A stretch of DNA of 64,000 nucleotides from Pleurodeles waltl (lineage: Eukaryota; Chordata; Amphibia; Caudata; Salamandridae): positions 646,599,465 through 646,663,464 of the forward strand of contig NC_090439.1 of the NCBI RefSeq assembly GCF_031143425.1. The letters are read 5' to 3'. Below are positions 11,468 to 21,697 of the stretch, piece after piece. Below the pieces are notes generated by a model. The model was not told where the DNA came from, made no database searches, and saw nothing but the letters and a program-made list of their open reading frames with translations. Made by a program: the position numbers and the translations under genes. The stretch's first letter is position 1. Each line of letters starts with the position of its first letter.

Positions 11468-12866
11468 TTACATGACAAAATCATACTTCTGTAGTCCAAC
11501 AATCCATCTAGTAATCCTACTAGACACAGCATCAATCCCCTTGAAATGGAAGATTTGACATAATGTCTTGTGATCAGACCTCACAACAAATGTACCTCCC
11601 CACAAATACTTTTTTAACTTCTTAATTGCCCAAAAGACAGCAAGTGCCTCCCTCTCAATTACAGAATACTTGGTCTCAGCACCTTTAAGACTTCTAGAAA
11701 TGAAAGCAATGTTTTTTTCCGGATTCAAACCTCCTTGTTGTAGGACAGCTCCTAAACCTTTACCACTGGCATCAGTTGTCAAAATAGAACGCATGTTTGG
11801 ATTAAAATTCTTGAGAGCAGGTGCCATTGCAAGAGACTCCTTGAGACTACAAAATTCTCTTTCACATTCATCATTCCAAGTATAATCAGCTCCATTCTTT
11901 AACAGACCCCACATATTAAAACAAGAACTGGCAAAATTCCTGACAAACTTACTGTAAAATTCGGCCATGCCAAGGAAACGCACCAATTCTTCTTTCGAAG
12001 TGGGAGAAGATAGGCAACAAATGGAGTCAACCAGCTCTTTCTTGGGTAATACATCTCCACCAGAAATGGTGTGTCCTAAATAATCAATAGCATCCACACC
12101 AAACTTGCACTTCTCCGCCTTGATGGTCAAACCGCATTCTGTTAATTTCTCTAGAACCCCTCTGAGTCTCGCCATATGTTCCTCAGCATCTCTGCCATAT
12201 ACTAATATGTCATCTTGATACACACACACACAACTCTTTCAATACACACTCCATCAACCTTTGAAATACAGAGGCAGCAGAAATTAGGCCAAAAGGTAGA
12301 CGCACAAATCTGAAAGTACGATATGGAGTAATAAAGGCTGTATAGTTCCTACACAACTTATCTCATTGAACCTGAAGGTAAGCTGATGTAAGGTCAATTG
12401 TAGAAAAGACTGTAGCTCCTGAGACCATGGACAGCAATTCAGAAATATTGGGAAGGGGATACCTGTCAACTACAACACACTTGTTGAGCTTGCGAAGATC
12501 CACACAAATCCTAATCTGGCCAGTGGCTTTTCTTGCAATAACAATGGGGGCCAACCATTCTGTGCCCTCCACTTCTTCGATTATATCTTGACCCTTTAAT
12601 TTCGCTAGTTCAGTTTGATGATCATCCCTTATGGAGAAAGGCACACTCCGAACCTTACTGCAGAAAGGAATGGAACTGGGGAGTAGTTTGATCTTGTGTG
12701 AATAGTCTTGCATGAACCTTATTTTGTCACTAAAGAGATCTCTAAAGCCACGATGAAGCGTAGTAACCAAATCAGGGCTTCCTACTGCATTGCCCACATC
12801 TCCAACACACAGCTGTTCTTTAAGAATGATAGGAGGAGAACTGTTAGGGTCAAGCATCACCCCCAA
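11468..12866 (-). pseudogene. Reverse transcriptase and RNase H of the Mag-like element, disrupted
   Basis: The first part (12363-12866) has the fingers and palm start: IRICVDLRKLNK, YPLPNISELLS and FSTIDLTSAYLQVQ. A stop then follows. The second part (11468-12229) contains the active-site box YQDDILVYG (12209-12220), the YLGHTIS block, and FLGMAEFYSKFVRNF. RNase H follows, with LTTDASGKGLGAVL, then YSVIEREALAVFWAI and VVRSDHKTL. The frame differs between the two parts and LPFGL lies in the gap (12230-12362). The protein would have copied element RNA to DNA and degraded the template. At least one stop and one frameshift make it non-functional as read. Confidence 0.9.
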
Positions 12867-12889
12867 ATCCTTTTGATGCCACCAACTAA

Positions 12890-13174
12890 TTATGCTGTCC
12901 CCATTTTTGAGACATAGACTTTGCCTGAAGCGAGACGTTGACTATACTTAAGCAAGCCTAGAAAGTAGCCATGTAACTCTATTGGTTCTCCACCATAAGC
13001 GCATGGTCTGATATCAGGTTTAAATAATTGGATCTTCCCCCTTAGATGCTCCTGAAAAAAATGATTAGATACTATTGTGATTTTGGCACCAGAGTCAAAT
13101 AGCATCAAAGTTCTTGCCCCTTCCACCAAAACATAATCTACAGGCCCCTTAACCTTGCAGTCGGAAACCTGCAA
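12890..13174 (-). pseudogene. Aspartic protease of the Mag-like element
   Basis: A 95-codon minus-strand frame contains LMLFDSGAKITIV, the active-site block of retropepsin-type aspartic proteases, with the Asp-Ser-Gly triad intact near 13088-13096. A downstream Tyr-Gly-Gly region and a hydrophobic segment (HGYFLGLL) fit the fold. It normally cuts the Gag-Pol polyprotein. It lies just after gag and before RT but in a different frame from RT, so a frameshift separates them in this copy. Confidence 0.8.
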
Positions 13175-13203
13175 AACAATCTGGCCACACGGAAAGTCAT
13201 CAA

Positions 13204-13998
13204 CTACTTGAGCCTCATTAGTGTGGTTATGGAGTTGACCATCTGTTTAGACTTCCTTTGATTACACACCACAGCGAAATGACCCTTCTTCTTACAGTAT
13301 GAGCAGGAACTGCTAATAGCAGGACACATCCTATCGTTAGCTAAATGCCCTTCTTTGCCACATCTAAAACATCTTTTCTTTTTTGTGCAACCCTGGTTAG
13401 GATTTTTAAGTTTACCATCCCTCACCACCGACACCTCCTTAGAATCATGTTTCCTCATTAACTCAACACACTTCAAGGAGTGTTCAATTCTTTTCGCAAG
13501 AAGAATGACCTCATCTAGATGTGGATCATCTAATAACCATAACTTATCACGCACTTTATCTATTCTACATCCTAACATAAATTGATCACACATTTGTTCA
13601 TCAAATGATGAACCAAACTTGCATGAAGAGGCTAAACGTCTCAAATCAGTTAAATAGTTCCCAACAGTTTCTCCTTCTACTTGTAGTCTTCTACCGAAAT
13701 AGTACCGCTCCAAAATGGTGCTGACCTTCAGTAGATAATGTAAATCCAATTTTCTAATACAAACTTTGTACTCATTTAGACTGATGGCTTCACTATCATT
13801 TATGCCAGGGAGATGGTCAAAAACCTCTTGTCCCTCTGTACCGAGGCAGTGGAGTAATAAGGCGGTCCTCCTTTCGGTACTAAGTGAAGTCCCACAAACT
13901 CTAGCGTATCTCTCGAATACTTTCTTCCACTTGCTCCACTTGATTGGAGGATCTCCCGGCATGGAGAGGAAAAATGGAGGAGCAGCAACATTCTGCAT
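13204..13998 (-). CDS. Gag of the Mag-like element (capsid and two zinc knuckles)
   Basis: Starting at the ATG at 13998 this minus-strand ORF gives about 264 residues. Open sequence continues upstream but is Phe/Leu-rich and sits in the leader, so 13998 is the better start. The middle is a helical capsid-like region (PGDPPIKWSKWKKVFERYA, later VEGETVGNYLTDLRRLA). The C-terminus has two nucleic-acid-binding Cys-His knuckles: CFRCGKEGHLANDRMC with an enlarged last spacing, and CSYCKKKGHFAVVC with the standard C-X2-C-X4-H-X4-C. Gag packages the element RNA. The ORF is uninterrupted although pol is broken. Two knuckles of this kind are common in Mag-like Gypsy elements. Confidence 0.85.
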   Translation of the reverse strand: MQNVAAPPFFLSMPGDPPIKWSKWKKVFERYARVCGTSLSTERRTALLLHCLGTEGQEVFDHLPGINDSEAISLNEYKVCIRKLDLHYLLKVSTILERYYFGRRLQVEGETVGNYLTDLRRLASSCKFGSSFDEQMCDQFMLGCRIDKVRDKLWLLDDPHLDEVILLAKRIEHSLKCVELMRKHDSKEVSVVRDGKLKNPNQGCTKKKRCFRCGKEGHLANDRMCPAISSSCSYCKKKGHFAVVCNQRKSKQMVNSITTLMRLK

Positions 13999-14534
13999 TG
14001 TTAGAAAAAAAAAAAAAGCAAATGTAATGAAACAAGTCAGCAATAGGAAAAAAAAAAAACTGTGCAGCAGTAATGTGAAAGTATTTGGTCTGACACAGTA
14101 GGATATAGTGTCTCTGTTACAGTAGATGCAGATCACCAGGAGAAGAGAAGCATGGTTTGATGATTGCTAATGTTGTGTGCCAGTCGCGGTGGGTACAAAT
14201 AAACTGGCTCAGAAGAAGAGAAAAGCGGTGTAGTAGTTACCAGGACACCGTAGGATATTGCGTGCCTGTCGCAGTAAATGAAGATCACCAGGCACAGGAG
14301 AAGAGAGACACGGCTTGCCAGTCACAGTGGATATAAATGAACTGACTCGGAAGAAGAGAAGTGCGGCGAGGTGGTTGCCTGGGAGATGGAAGCAGGCGGA
14401 AAGTAGCGTGGGGTTGCCCTGGGAACCTCCTCAGTGACGTGGTAACGTTGGAGTCGATGAAGGCATCGGCGCGCTGAAGAACAAGTGCGCAACAGCGTGA
14501 AGATTGCCTGGAATGTGATGATGCCAGGACCGTT

Positions 14535-15885
14535 TGTACTGCCATTTGATAAAGTTTGTTTTGACCAATGACTTTGTGTTTCACCACTGCGCATATTAGT
14601 TGCTCAATGTTCACATTGTATGTTTTGTTCAGTTTAGCCGCCTATGGGCTTTGACATTGCATTAGCCATTACTTTCTGTATTCAGTTGAGCCGCCTATGG
14701 GCTTTGACATTGCATTAGCCATTACATTCTGTATTCTGCCTATTGGCTTTGACATGCTGTATCCAGTCTAGCCGCCTATTGGCTTTGACATTGCATTCCT
14801 ATTGGCTTTGACATGATGTATTCAATTTAGCTGCCTATTGACTTTGACATGCTATTAGATATTCTGCCTATGGGCTTTGACATGATATTATATATTGCAT
14901 TTTGTATTCAGCTTAACTGCCTATTGGCTTTGACATGATATTATACATTACATTTTGTATTCAGCTCCGCTGCCTATTGGCTTTGACATGATATTATACA
15001 TTGCATTTTATATTCAGCTCAGCTGCCTATTGGCTTTGACATGATATTATACATTGCATTTTGTATTCAGCTCAGCTGCCTATGGGCTTGGACATGATAT
15101 AAGATATTGCATTTTGTATTCAGCTCAGCTGCCTATTGGCTTTGACATGACACTAGACATTGCATTTGATATTTAGGTTAGCTGCCTATTGCCTTTAACA
15201 TGACATTGCATTTGATACTTAGGTTAGCTGCCTATTGCCTTTAACGTGGAGTTAGATCTTGCAGTTGAGAATCCAAGCTGTATTTTTCCAAGCTGTGTTT
15301 TTGCACCAGAGAACCAAGATGTTTTTCTCACAGTAGACTAGACATGATAAGAGAGAGTACATGGGTGTTGTTTTTCTTCGCTTGAGCTTGCGAACAGGAG
15401 TAGTCTTGGAGACCTGGCCAGTCTCCAAAAGGCTTGCTCAGTTTCCCAGGTCTGAGAGGAGGGGGCACACCTTTGTAACGAATGTAACAGGCTGCAGAGA
15501 GTCAGATTCGAATCTGCCGGACCTCGTGCTGGAGCTTGGCGCCAGCTGCCAGCAATCCCGTGTGGGTAGATGAATCTCTTTCTCGCGGCTGACAGGGGTC
15601 ATCAGCTTGCAGACCTTAGAAAGATGAAGCTGTAAATAGTTTCCCACACGGTGAAGTATTTGTTTTGCTTTGCATTCAATATCTTATAAATATAACCTGC
15701 TGTGTATATTGCAAACTGATATATTTTGTTTGATTAACGCGGGCTTGAAAGCTACTAATTCGTCATACATAAAAATTGTGGTTGGGGAAGAATTAACAAC
15801 AATAAAAGTCTTCTTTGAACTCAGAAGTGCATTTCTGGTGTGTTATGTTAGTGCTTAGAAACTAGATAAGAGAAAAAGCACTACA
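14535..15885 (+). repeat. 5' LTR of the nested element
   Basis: The 1351-bp LTR begins TGTACTGCCATTTG and ends AAAGCACTACA. It includes a minisatellite (about 14630-15250), a TATA-like TATAAATA (15685-15692) and a poly(A) signal AATAAA (15801-15806). This gives a plausible U3-R-U5 layout. Short open frames at 15361-15573 and 15670-15858 recur identically or nearly so in the other LTR and are not supported as genes. Confidence 0.93.
14630..15250 (+). repeat. LTR minisatellite, GCCTATTGGCTTTGACATG units
   Basis: About ten diverged units built around GCCTATTGGCTTTGACATG, alternating with ATTGCATTTTGTATTCAGC, fill the U3 part of the LTR. Spacing ranges from roughly 30 to 70 bp. The same array is at 18390-19010 in the other LTR. 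Each unit carries ATTGG, a CCAAT box in reverse, so the array could act as repeated promoter or enhancer elements; that function is inference. Confidence 0.85.
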
Positions 15886-15906
15886 ATTGGTACCAGAAGT
15901 GGGGTC
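15886..15906 (+). promoter_or_regulatory. Primer binding site of the nested element
   Basis: ATTGGTACCAGAAGTGGGG follows the LTR end directly. TGGTACCAGAAGTGGGG has the form of tRNA-primed sites in Gypsy-like and retrovirus-like elements. A very similar TGGTGTCAGAAGTGGGAT follows the 5' LTR of the Gmr1-like element at 58953. Confidence 0.7.
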
Positions 15907-16046
15907 GATAATTAAGAGTTGATTAAGGGGTATTGACGAATTAGTAGATTTCTAAGTGCACACTTTAAAAGTGTAATTGTTTCTGTTGTTTGGAGAATTA
16001 CAGAAATTGTTTTTTTGTTTGGAGAATCACAGTAGCACGGCAGACC

Positions 16047-17834
16047 ATGTTTGAGAATGCATGTGTTGTTAAACTGCCCGATGGTGCTAAGAAAAACTGT
16101 GAATTGTTTTCTGTTTGGAGAATTACAGAAGCACAGCAGACCATGTTTGAAAATGCATGTGTAGCTAAAATGCCTGATAGTGTTTTGAGAAATAATTTCT
16201 GTTGTACATATGTAGAAAAAGGGTCTTTTGGAAGTAATGATGACAGAAAGGTCTGGATACCTTTATCTGCTTACAGAGAAATGCAGGAGAAATGTAGGAA
16301 GTTGGAACATGAAAATAGGAATTTACGTGAGCAAATTAGCCCGACTGAAAGTTATAAAAAGGCTGTTTTAGAAGAATCTTTCTTGTCCCATTCCAGTAAT
16401 GAGGGGGTTAAGACAGCTCCGAGCTGCACTGAGTTTTCGTGTGAGCCAGGGTTTTTGGCAGTGAAAGCGCATTCCTTAACTGATAAGATGGACGAGAGAG
16501 ACCAGAATGTGATTTACGAGTTACCGTTGCAAAATGCACAAGTAAAACGAAAGATTTTAGAGAAAGAGCCGACTTTCATTAGCTTGTTTGATTTTTGGAA
16601 AAAGAATATCCCTCATTTGAGTGAAATCCTAACACTTTTGTATATGGTCACTGTGAAAAATTATATGCAGCTGCGCGCTTGTGATTTGGCAAATGAAATA
16701 ATGCAGACTTTAGGTTTTTGCGCAGTGCAAGAAGGAAATACTTATGTACATTTAAATCAAGAACAAGGAAAGAAAATAGTGCCCCTAGCTAGAATCATAC
16801 ATTGGATCTGGTACTTGCAAGACAGGGCTAGAGTACCACAGGTAAAAGAGTTATCAATGAAGTTGTGTGCACCATTTGAATTTGTGTCTACTGAAGATAA
16901 AAAGCATGTTTGTTTTACTAATGATTCATTGACTGAAATGTTGTTTTCTGGCACAGGAGAAGGAATGGAGTTGTATAATGTGTGTCAGATTTTAAAGCAA
17001 GAGCTACGTGAGATGTGCCATTTTTACGCTGATTTTTGGTTCATTGCTAATGTTTTAGCACCTAACTGGTTCAATTACCTTGCAGATGTTAATGAGAAAA
17101 ATTCAGAGAGAGAAGTGTACACCCAGAATTCTGCCTTAGTGGGGATGGCTAAGTGGGTGCCCCAGAAATGTGAACAGCTGAGAGAAAAAGCCACTTACAG
17201 GTGGGCAGAGATGAGAGGGATGCACATTCCCCTAGATTTGAGTAAAACTGTGCAGCACGCACAAAAGCAATCTGTCATGCAAGCAGTCACAGAGCAGTTG
17301 GGGAGAGGAAAGTTACCAGGACAGGAATGGCAAAGTGATCAGGTTTTAGGGAGAGTGATTGCTGCAGATTACCAAGGAAAAATCGAAATTATGCTGATAC
17401 CTAGAAAAGAATCTGATTCATTCAAACAAATTGGAGACAGAATGGCCCAAATTGGCAAAAGTGCAGTGAATGGAGGTTTGTTAAAGAAGGAGTCTGCCCC
17501 AGCCCTTCTGACAGTGCAAGAAAAGGGAAGCTGTGGCGCAGCAGATAAAAACCTCAGTGCTGGTGTGTGGGCTGAAGCCCCAAGTGACCCTCCAGAACCT
17601 GCAGAGAATATAACAAAGGGCCCCAAAAACGTCCTGCTGATTATAAAACAGGGAAAGAAAGAGGAAGGGTGCAGTTTAAATGAAAAATGTTGTTTTCAAG
17701 AAAAGTCATACTTGTTTCTTTTGCAGATCCTACCACGTTTCGCCACTGTCCCTGAGTGTGCTGTGTGGTCCCCCTTCCGGTGTGTGCATGTGGGGTCGGG
17801 GAAGGGACCGAACCCCCAACCTGAACCTGGCTGA
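16047..17834 (+). CDS. Long gag-like ORF with coiled coil and dUTPase-like segment
   Basis: The first in-frame ATG is at 16047 and gives 595 residues; the open frame extends upstream without an ATG. The N-terminus contains a 32-residue tandem repeat (WRIT..QTMFENAC, copies near 16016 and 16112). A short charged coiled-coil candidate follows (EMQEKCRKLEHENRNLREQ). The central 300 residues are alpha-helical in character with many Trp, Leu and Cys; I do not recognise them, and gag is inferred from position. Residues 435-470 match two adjacent dUTPase motifs: GRVIAADYQGKIEIML and, 21 residues after the Tyr, GDRMAQI. The Asp normally found two residues before the DY is Ala here, and the earlier dUTPase motifs are missing, so activity is unlikely. 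No zinc knuckle, protease or polymerase is seen. Confidence 0.7.
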   Translation: MFENACVVKLPDGAKKNCELFSVWRITEAQQTMFENACVAKMPDSVLRNNFCCTYVEKGSFGSNDDRKVWIPLSAYREMQEKCRKLEHENRNLREQISPTESYKKAVLEESFLSHSSNEGVKTAPSCTEFSCEPGFLAVKAHSLTDKMDERDQNVIYELPLQNAQVKRKILEKEPTFISLFDFWKKNIPHLSEILTLLYMVTVKNYMQLRACDLANEIMQTLGFCAVQEGNTYVHLNQEQGKKIVPLARIIHWIWYLQDRARVPQVKELSMKLCAPFEFVSTEDKKHVCFTNDSLTEMLFSGTGEGMELYNVCQILKQELREMCHFYADFWFIANVLAPNWFNYLADVNEKNSEREVYTQNSALVGMAKWVPQKCEQLREKATYRWAEMRGMHIPLDLSKTVQHAQKQSVMQAVTEQLGRGKLPGQEWQSDQVLGRVIAADYQGKIEIMLIPRKESDSFKQIGDRMAQIGKSAVNGGLLKKESAPALLTVQEKGSCGAADKNLSAGVWAEAPSDPPEPAENITKGPKNVLLIIKQGKKEEGCSLNEKCCFQEKSYLFLLQILPRFATVPECAVWSPFRCVHVGSGKGPNPQPEPG

Positions 17835-18282
17835 GTAAAGTGCCAGCACCATGGATCCATTTTGCGCAAACTGCGCCTTCAGTTCAAGTTCAACTTGTTT
17901 GATTGCATTCTTCCACTGGAACTAAGCTGTGTTTTTTTGTTTTTCCCTCTCGTATGGAACTCTGACTTTTGCTTATCTTCCAGCATACCATTCAGGTGGA
18001 CTGTGCACCTTTACATGAGCAGAACTCATGCCACATCAAATTGCTAACACTGTTGAATTAGAGACTCACTCAGAGTATAAAAATTGCCCAGTCTTTTCTG
18101 TGTAGATGTATCTGATGTGAAAGGTTATGAAATCAATGTGTTAATTCACTTCTATTGCTTTACAGGGATTGCTTTGATCATTCAAATCTGACTTGCTGAT
18201 AATGTTTTTTTTTTTGTGCTGATGTTTTTTGTTTTTTGCTTTTGTTTGAAACAAGAGATATGTGAAACAAAAATTCATTGGT

Positions 18283-18294
18283 CAAAGGGCGGAA
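18283..18294 (+). promoter_or_regulatory. Polypurine tract of the nested element
   Basis: AAAGGGCGGAA ends immediately before the 3' LTR start TGTACTGCC. One pyrimidine interrupts it, which is tolerated in many elements. Confidence 0.65.
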
Positions 18295-19642
18295 TGTACT
18301 GCCATTTGATAAAGTTTGTTTTGACCAATGACTTTGTGTTTCACCACTGCGCATATTAGTTGCTCAATGTTCACATTGTATGTTTTGTTCAGTTTAGCCG
18401 CCTATGGGCTTTGACATTGCATTAGCCATTACTTTCTGTATTCAGTTGAGCCGCCTATGGGCTTTGACATTGCATTAGCCATTACATTCTGTATTCTGCC
18501 TATTGGCTTTGACATGCTGTATCCAGTCTAGCCGCCTATTGGCTTTGACATTGCATTCCTATTGGCTTTGACATGATGTATTCAATTTAGCTGCCTATTG
18601 ACTTTGACATGCTATTAGATATTCTGCCTATGGGCTTTGACATGATATATATTGCATTTTGTATTCAGCTTAACTGCCTATTGGCTTTGACATGATATTA
18701 TACATTACATTTTGTATTCAGCTCCGCTGCCTATTGGCTTTGACATGATATTATACATTGCATTTTATATTCAGCTCAGCTGCCTATTGGCTTTGACATG
18801 ATATTATACATTGCATTTTGTATTCAGCTCAGCTGCCTATGGGCTTTGACATGATATAAGATATTGCATTTTGTATTCAGCTCAGCTGCCTATTGGCTTT
18901 GACATGACACTAGACATTGCATTTGATATTTAGGTTAGCTGCCTATTGCCTTTAACATGACATTGCATTTGATACTTAGGTTAGCTGCCTATTGCCTTTA
19001 ACGTGGAGTTAGATCTTGCAGTTGAGAATCCAAGCTGTATTTTTCCAAGCTGTGTTTTTGCACCAGAGAACCAAGATGTTTTTCTCACAGTAGACTAGAC
19101 ATGATAAGAGAGAGTACATGGGTGTTGTTTTTCTTCGCTTGAGCTTGGGAACAGGAGTAGTCTTGGAGACCTGGCCAGTCTCCAAAAGGCTTGCTCAGTT
19201 TCCCAGGTCTGAGAGGAGGGGGCACACCTTTGTAACGAATGTAACAGGCTGCAGAGAGTCAGATTCGAATCTGCCGGACCTCGTGCTGGAGCTTGGCGCC
19301 AGCTGCCAGCAATCCCGTGTGGGTAGATGAATCTCTTTCTCGCGGCTGACAGGGGTCATCAGCTTGCAGACCTTAGAAAGATGAAGCTGTAAATAGTTTC
19401 CCACACGGTGAAGTATTTGTTTTGCTTTGCATTCAATATCTTATAAATATAACCTGCTGTGTATATTGCAAACTGATATATTTTGTTTGATTAACGCGGG
19501 CTTGAAAGCTACTAATTCGTCATACATAAAAATTGTGGTTGGGGAAGAATTAACAACAATAAAAGTCTTCTTTGAACTCAGAAGTGCATTTCTGGTGTGT
19601 TATGTTAGTGCTTAGAAACTAGATAAGAGAAAAAGCACTACA
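18295..19642 (+). repeat. 3' LTR of the nested element
   Basis: 1348-bp copy of 14535-15885, three bases shorter because of a TAT deletion near 18650. The few visible differences include GGGCTTTGACATG here against GGGCTTGGACATG in the 5' LTR, and AGCTTGGGAAC against AGCTTGCGAAC. TATA-like and AATAAA signals are conserved. Confidence 0.93.
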
Positions 19643-19811
19643 CCGTTTGATCGAGCTCAAGGGTGAAACTTTGTGCTTGAGCGACAAGGAAAAGAAAAAC
19701 AAAAACAACGGCCGCGAAGAACCACTGAAATAAGCAAAGAGGAGTCCCACTCGGGTATGGGTGAAGTGAAGAAGAGAGTCTCAGGGTCAGGATGCCTTCT
19801 AACATACGCGT

Positions 19812-19829
19812 AGGAGCCCTCGTCGCCAG
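19812..19829 (-). promoter_or_regulatory. Primer binding site of the Mag-like element
   Basis: On the minus strand, just after the 5' LTR end CGACA, the sequence reads CTGGCGACGAGGGCTCC. A TGGCGACGAGG-type site directly after the LTR is typical of Mag-like and related Gypsy elements and pairs with a tRNA 3' end. I cannot name the tRNA. Confidence 0.65.
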
Positions 19830-20035
19830 TGTCGCAATGAAGGTAGCTGATCACAGTTAAGTAATAATCCTTGTCTTTATTTTACAGGATGTAAGTTCAT
19901 CCATAGAGAAAGCATCCCGACCTCCGTCTCCTCCCGCAACCGTCCGCTCTCTCACTCGCATTCCACCCTATCCTCGAGCCTCTCAATCCACATTCCTCCC
20001 ACACAGACAGAAGTTCTAAGAACCTAGATATAACA
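19830..20035 (-). repeat. 5' LTR of the Mag-like element
   Basis: Partner of 9766-9971. On the minus strand it starts TGTTATATC and ends TTGCGACA. The outer flank AAGTG (20036-20040) resembles AAGAG at 9761-9765. About 12 substitutions separate the two LTRs, so the insertion is considerably older than the nested one. Confidence 0.92.
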
Positions 20036-21697
20036 AAGTGAAAGACGGAAAATGGGCACAAAGGAAAAGCTAGACCGGCAAGAGTGAGATAAAGAGGTGG
20101 CAGTGTCTGATTGCGTGAATTAAAGAGGCCTGAGGTGAATTCAACACTAGGTAGTGTTGGTATTCTGTGTGCTGATCATTAATAGCGCTATCTGAGCAGA
20201 GCTTTCAGCGTCAGCACTCACATAAATTAAGCACTAAATATATCACCAGAAAAGACCATTAAGGAGGACTTCCATTCCGACCACTATCATAGTGTGCTCA
20301 TCCTGCAGGAGATTTATCCCCAACATCCTAAGAACATGAAGATGGTGAACATTGCCTATATTATAAATAACAAGGGCCGGTTCCCAAAGTTTCTCTCAGT
20401 AGCCCTTAGTGCTGTTGAATGTGGAAGTTGTCTAATACCAAGACTGTCAATCTTTATTTAACCTCATGACTCTTTCATTTGCTGCCAGCCACTCCCGGCC
20501 CCTTTATCTCCTGTGGAATCTTTTTCATCTCCTGTTTCTCCTTTGTCACTGTTGCTCTGTCATTCCCTTCTCCGTTCTTTCCCATGTTTGTGGCTTCCTC
20601 TCTCTATGCCTGGGTCACAGTGTTATGTTGTTAGTCCTCAAAAAACAGTAGTGGTGGGCCTGACCTTTACCCACCGAATCAGATTAAGTACTGTTGGTGA
20701 ACAATGGTTAAATGGTGTAACATACATTCGGCATCTTCAAAGAGTTAAAGTTTGATCTCCGTGCCCATATGTTTATTTATTTTTTGTATAAGGGAAGTGC
20801 CCTGGCTTCTCATTTGTTTGTGTTTTATACTTTTATTGAGGTTTTTGGTTGCAATTATGAACAATCTACATTCTCAGTGGGCTCGAAAAACAGATTTGCT
20901 CCACTGATAGCTGTTTATCACACTGCTGACAGCTTTTTAACTCTCAGTACCCTATCACATCACCCTACTCTTGCTACCTAAACTGGCTCCCAAGTGGACC
21001 ACAAAGCTAGGAATAACTTCATACCTTACTTACAAAGAATTAAAACCCAACACTCAGAGATAACTTACTCAGATACTATCTGCATTGATGTATCAACATA
21101 CTCTCGCATCCTGGGATGGAAAGATGAAAGATCGCTTTCCACTCCACTTTTAATCTCTATTCTTTATGCTTTTTACTAAAATTGTACCAGGAGAACAATT
21201 GCTTTTGTTTAACACGATGTGAACCATTGTTTCACACTACTATAAAAAAGTAGCCCTGTTTTTATTTACGCTATTTACATCTCAGAAAACCACCTGCAAT
21301 TCTGCACCTTTGCTGAATTCTCCAGGCACCAACTCAATAAAAGCAAAAGGCTTTCTATGAATTTACTGCTGTGTATTTTTTATGGTGGCTTAAATTAGTA
21401 GGAGTTAAGTGTGATGGGGATGGGGGGGCGGTTATTTGAGTTCCTGCCGAGGGTTGGTTCAACCTAACAGAGTATGACTTTCAAAGAAGGACAGGTTGCG
21501 ATCTTTGAGATGAGGTGTGGACAAATTTGCAAAAATACCTGAATAGATATTAAGGCACACATGCATTTAACTGCTGTACTTCAAGCGTATAGAAAGGATG
21601 CAAAGTAAGCAGAGGATGACTCAAAGAAACAATAGGAGGCAACAATCAGAAGTTCTATGTCAAGGTTAAAACTTTCATGCAGGGATTTAGGGACTTC
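20036..21697. other. Unclassified, no gene seen
   Basis: AT-rich DNA downstream of the Mag-like element. Open frames at 20466-20651 and 20513-20755 overlap each other and show no domain. A run of Gs (GGGGATGGGGGGGCGG) occurs near 21416. Nothing else can be supported. Confidence 0.4.

Larger units (their letters stand above)
14535..19642 (+). mobile_element. Recent non-autonomous LTR element (gag-like ORF, dUTPase-like segment), nested
   Basis: Two LTRs of 1351 and 1348 bp (14535-15885 and 18295-19642) start TGTACTGCC and end CACTACA. They flank a short 2.4-kb interior. The 5-bp duplication CCGTT is perfect (14530-14534 and 19643-19647). By eye the LTRs differ by about two substitutions and one 3-bp indel, so insertion was recent. 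The interior has a primer-site-like sequence, one long ORF, and a purine run (AAAGGGCGGAA) before the 3' LTR. There is no RT, integrase or envelope. It therefore depends on enzymes from another element, or is an internal deletion of a larger retrovirus-like element. It sits in the leader of the Mag-like element. Confidence 0.92.
9766..20035 (-). mobile_element. Ty3/Gypsy LTR retrotransposon, Mag-like, with a nested insertion
   Basis: Two 206-bp LTRs (9766-9971 and 19830-20035) bound the element. On the minus strand each runs from TGTTATATC to TTGCGACA. The flanks AAGAG (9761-9765) and AAGTG (20036-20040) look like a 5-bp target duplication with one change. Between the LTRs, on the minus strand, come gag, protease, RT, RNase H and integrase, the usual Ty3/Gypsy order. 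A second element (14535-19642) lies in the leader between 5' LTR and gag. Without it the element is about 5.2 kb. By eye the LTRs differ at about 12 of 206 positions. Two zinc knuckles in Gag and a TGGCGACGAGG primer-site sequence suggest the Mag-like group. Confidence 0.9.

Noticed and set aside
15361..15858. Two open frames of 70 and 62 codons that are repeated at 19118-19615
   Set aside because: They lie in the LTR and are nearly identical only because both LTRs are copies of one sequence. No domain is visible.
15886..15906. tRNA-like sequence after the LTR
   Set aside because: Only the complement of a tRNA 3' end is present, as expected for a primer binding site. There is no tRNA gene.
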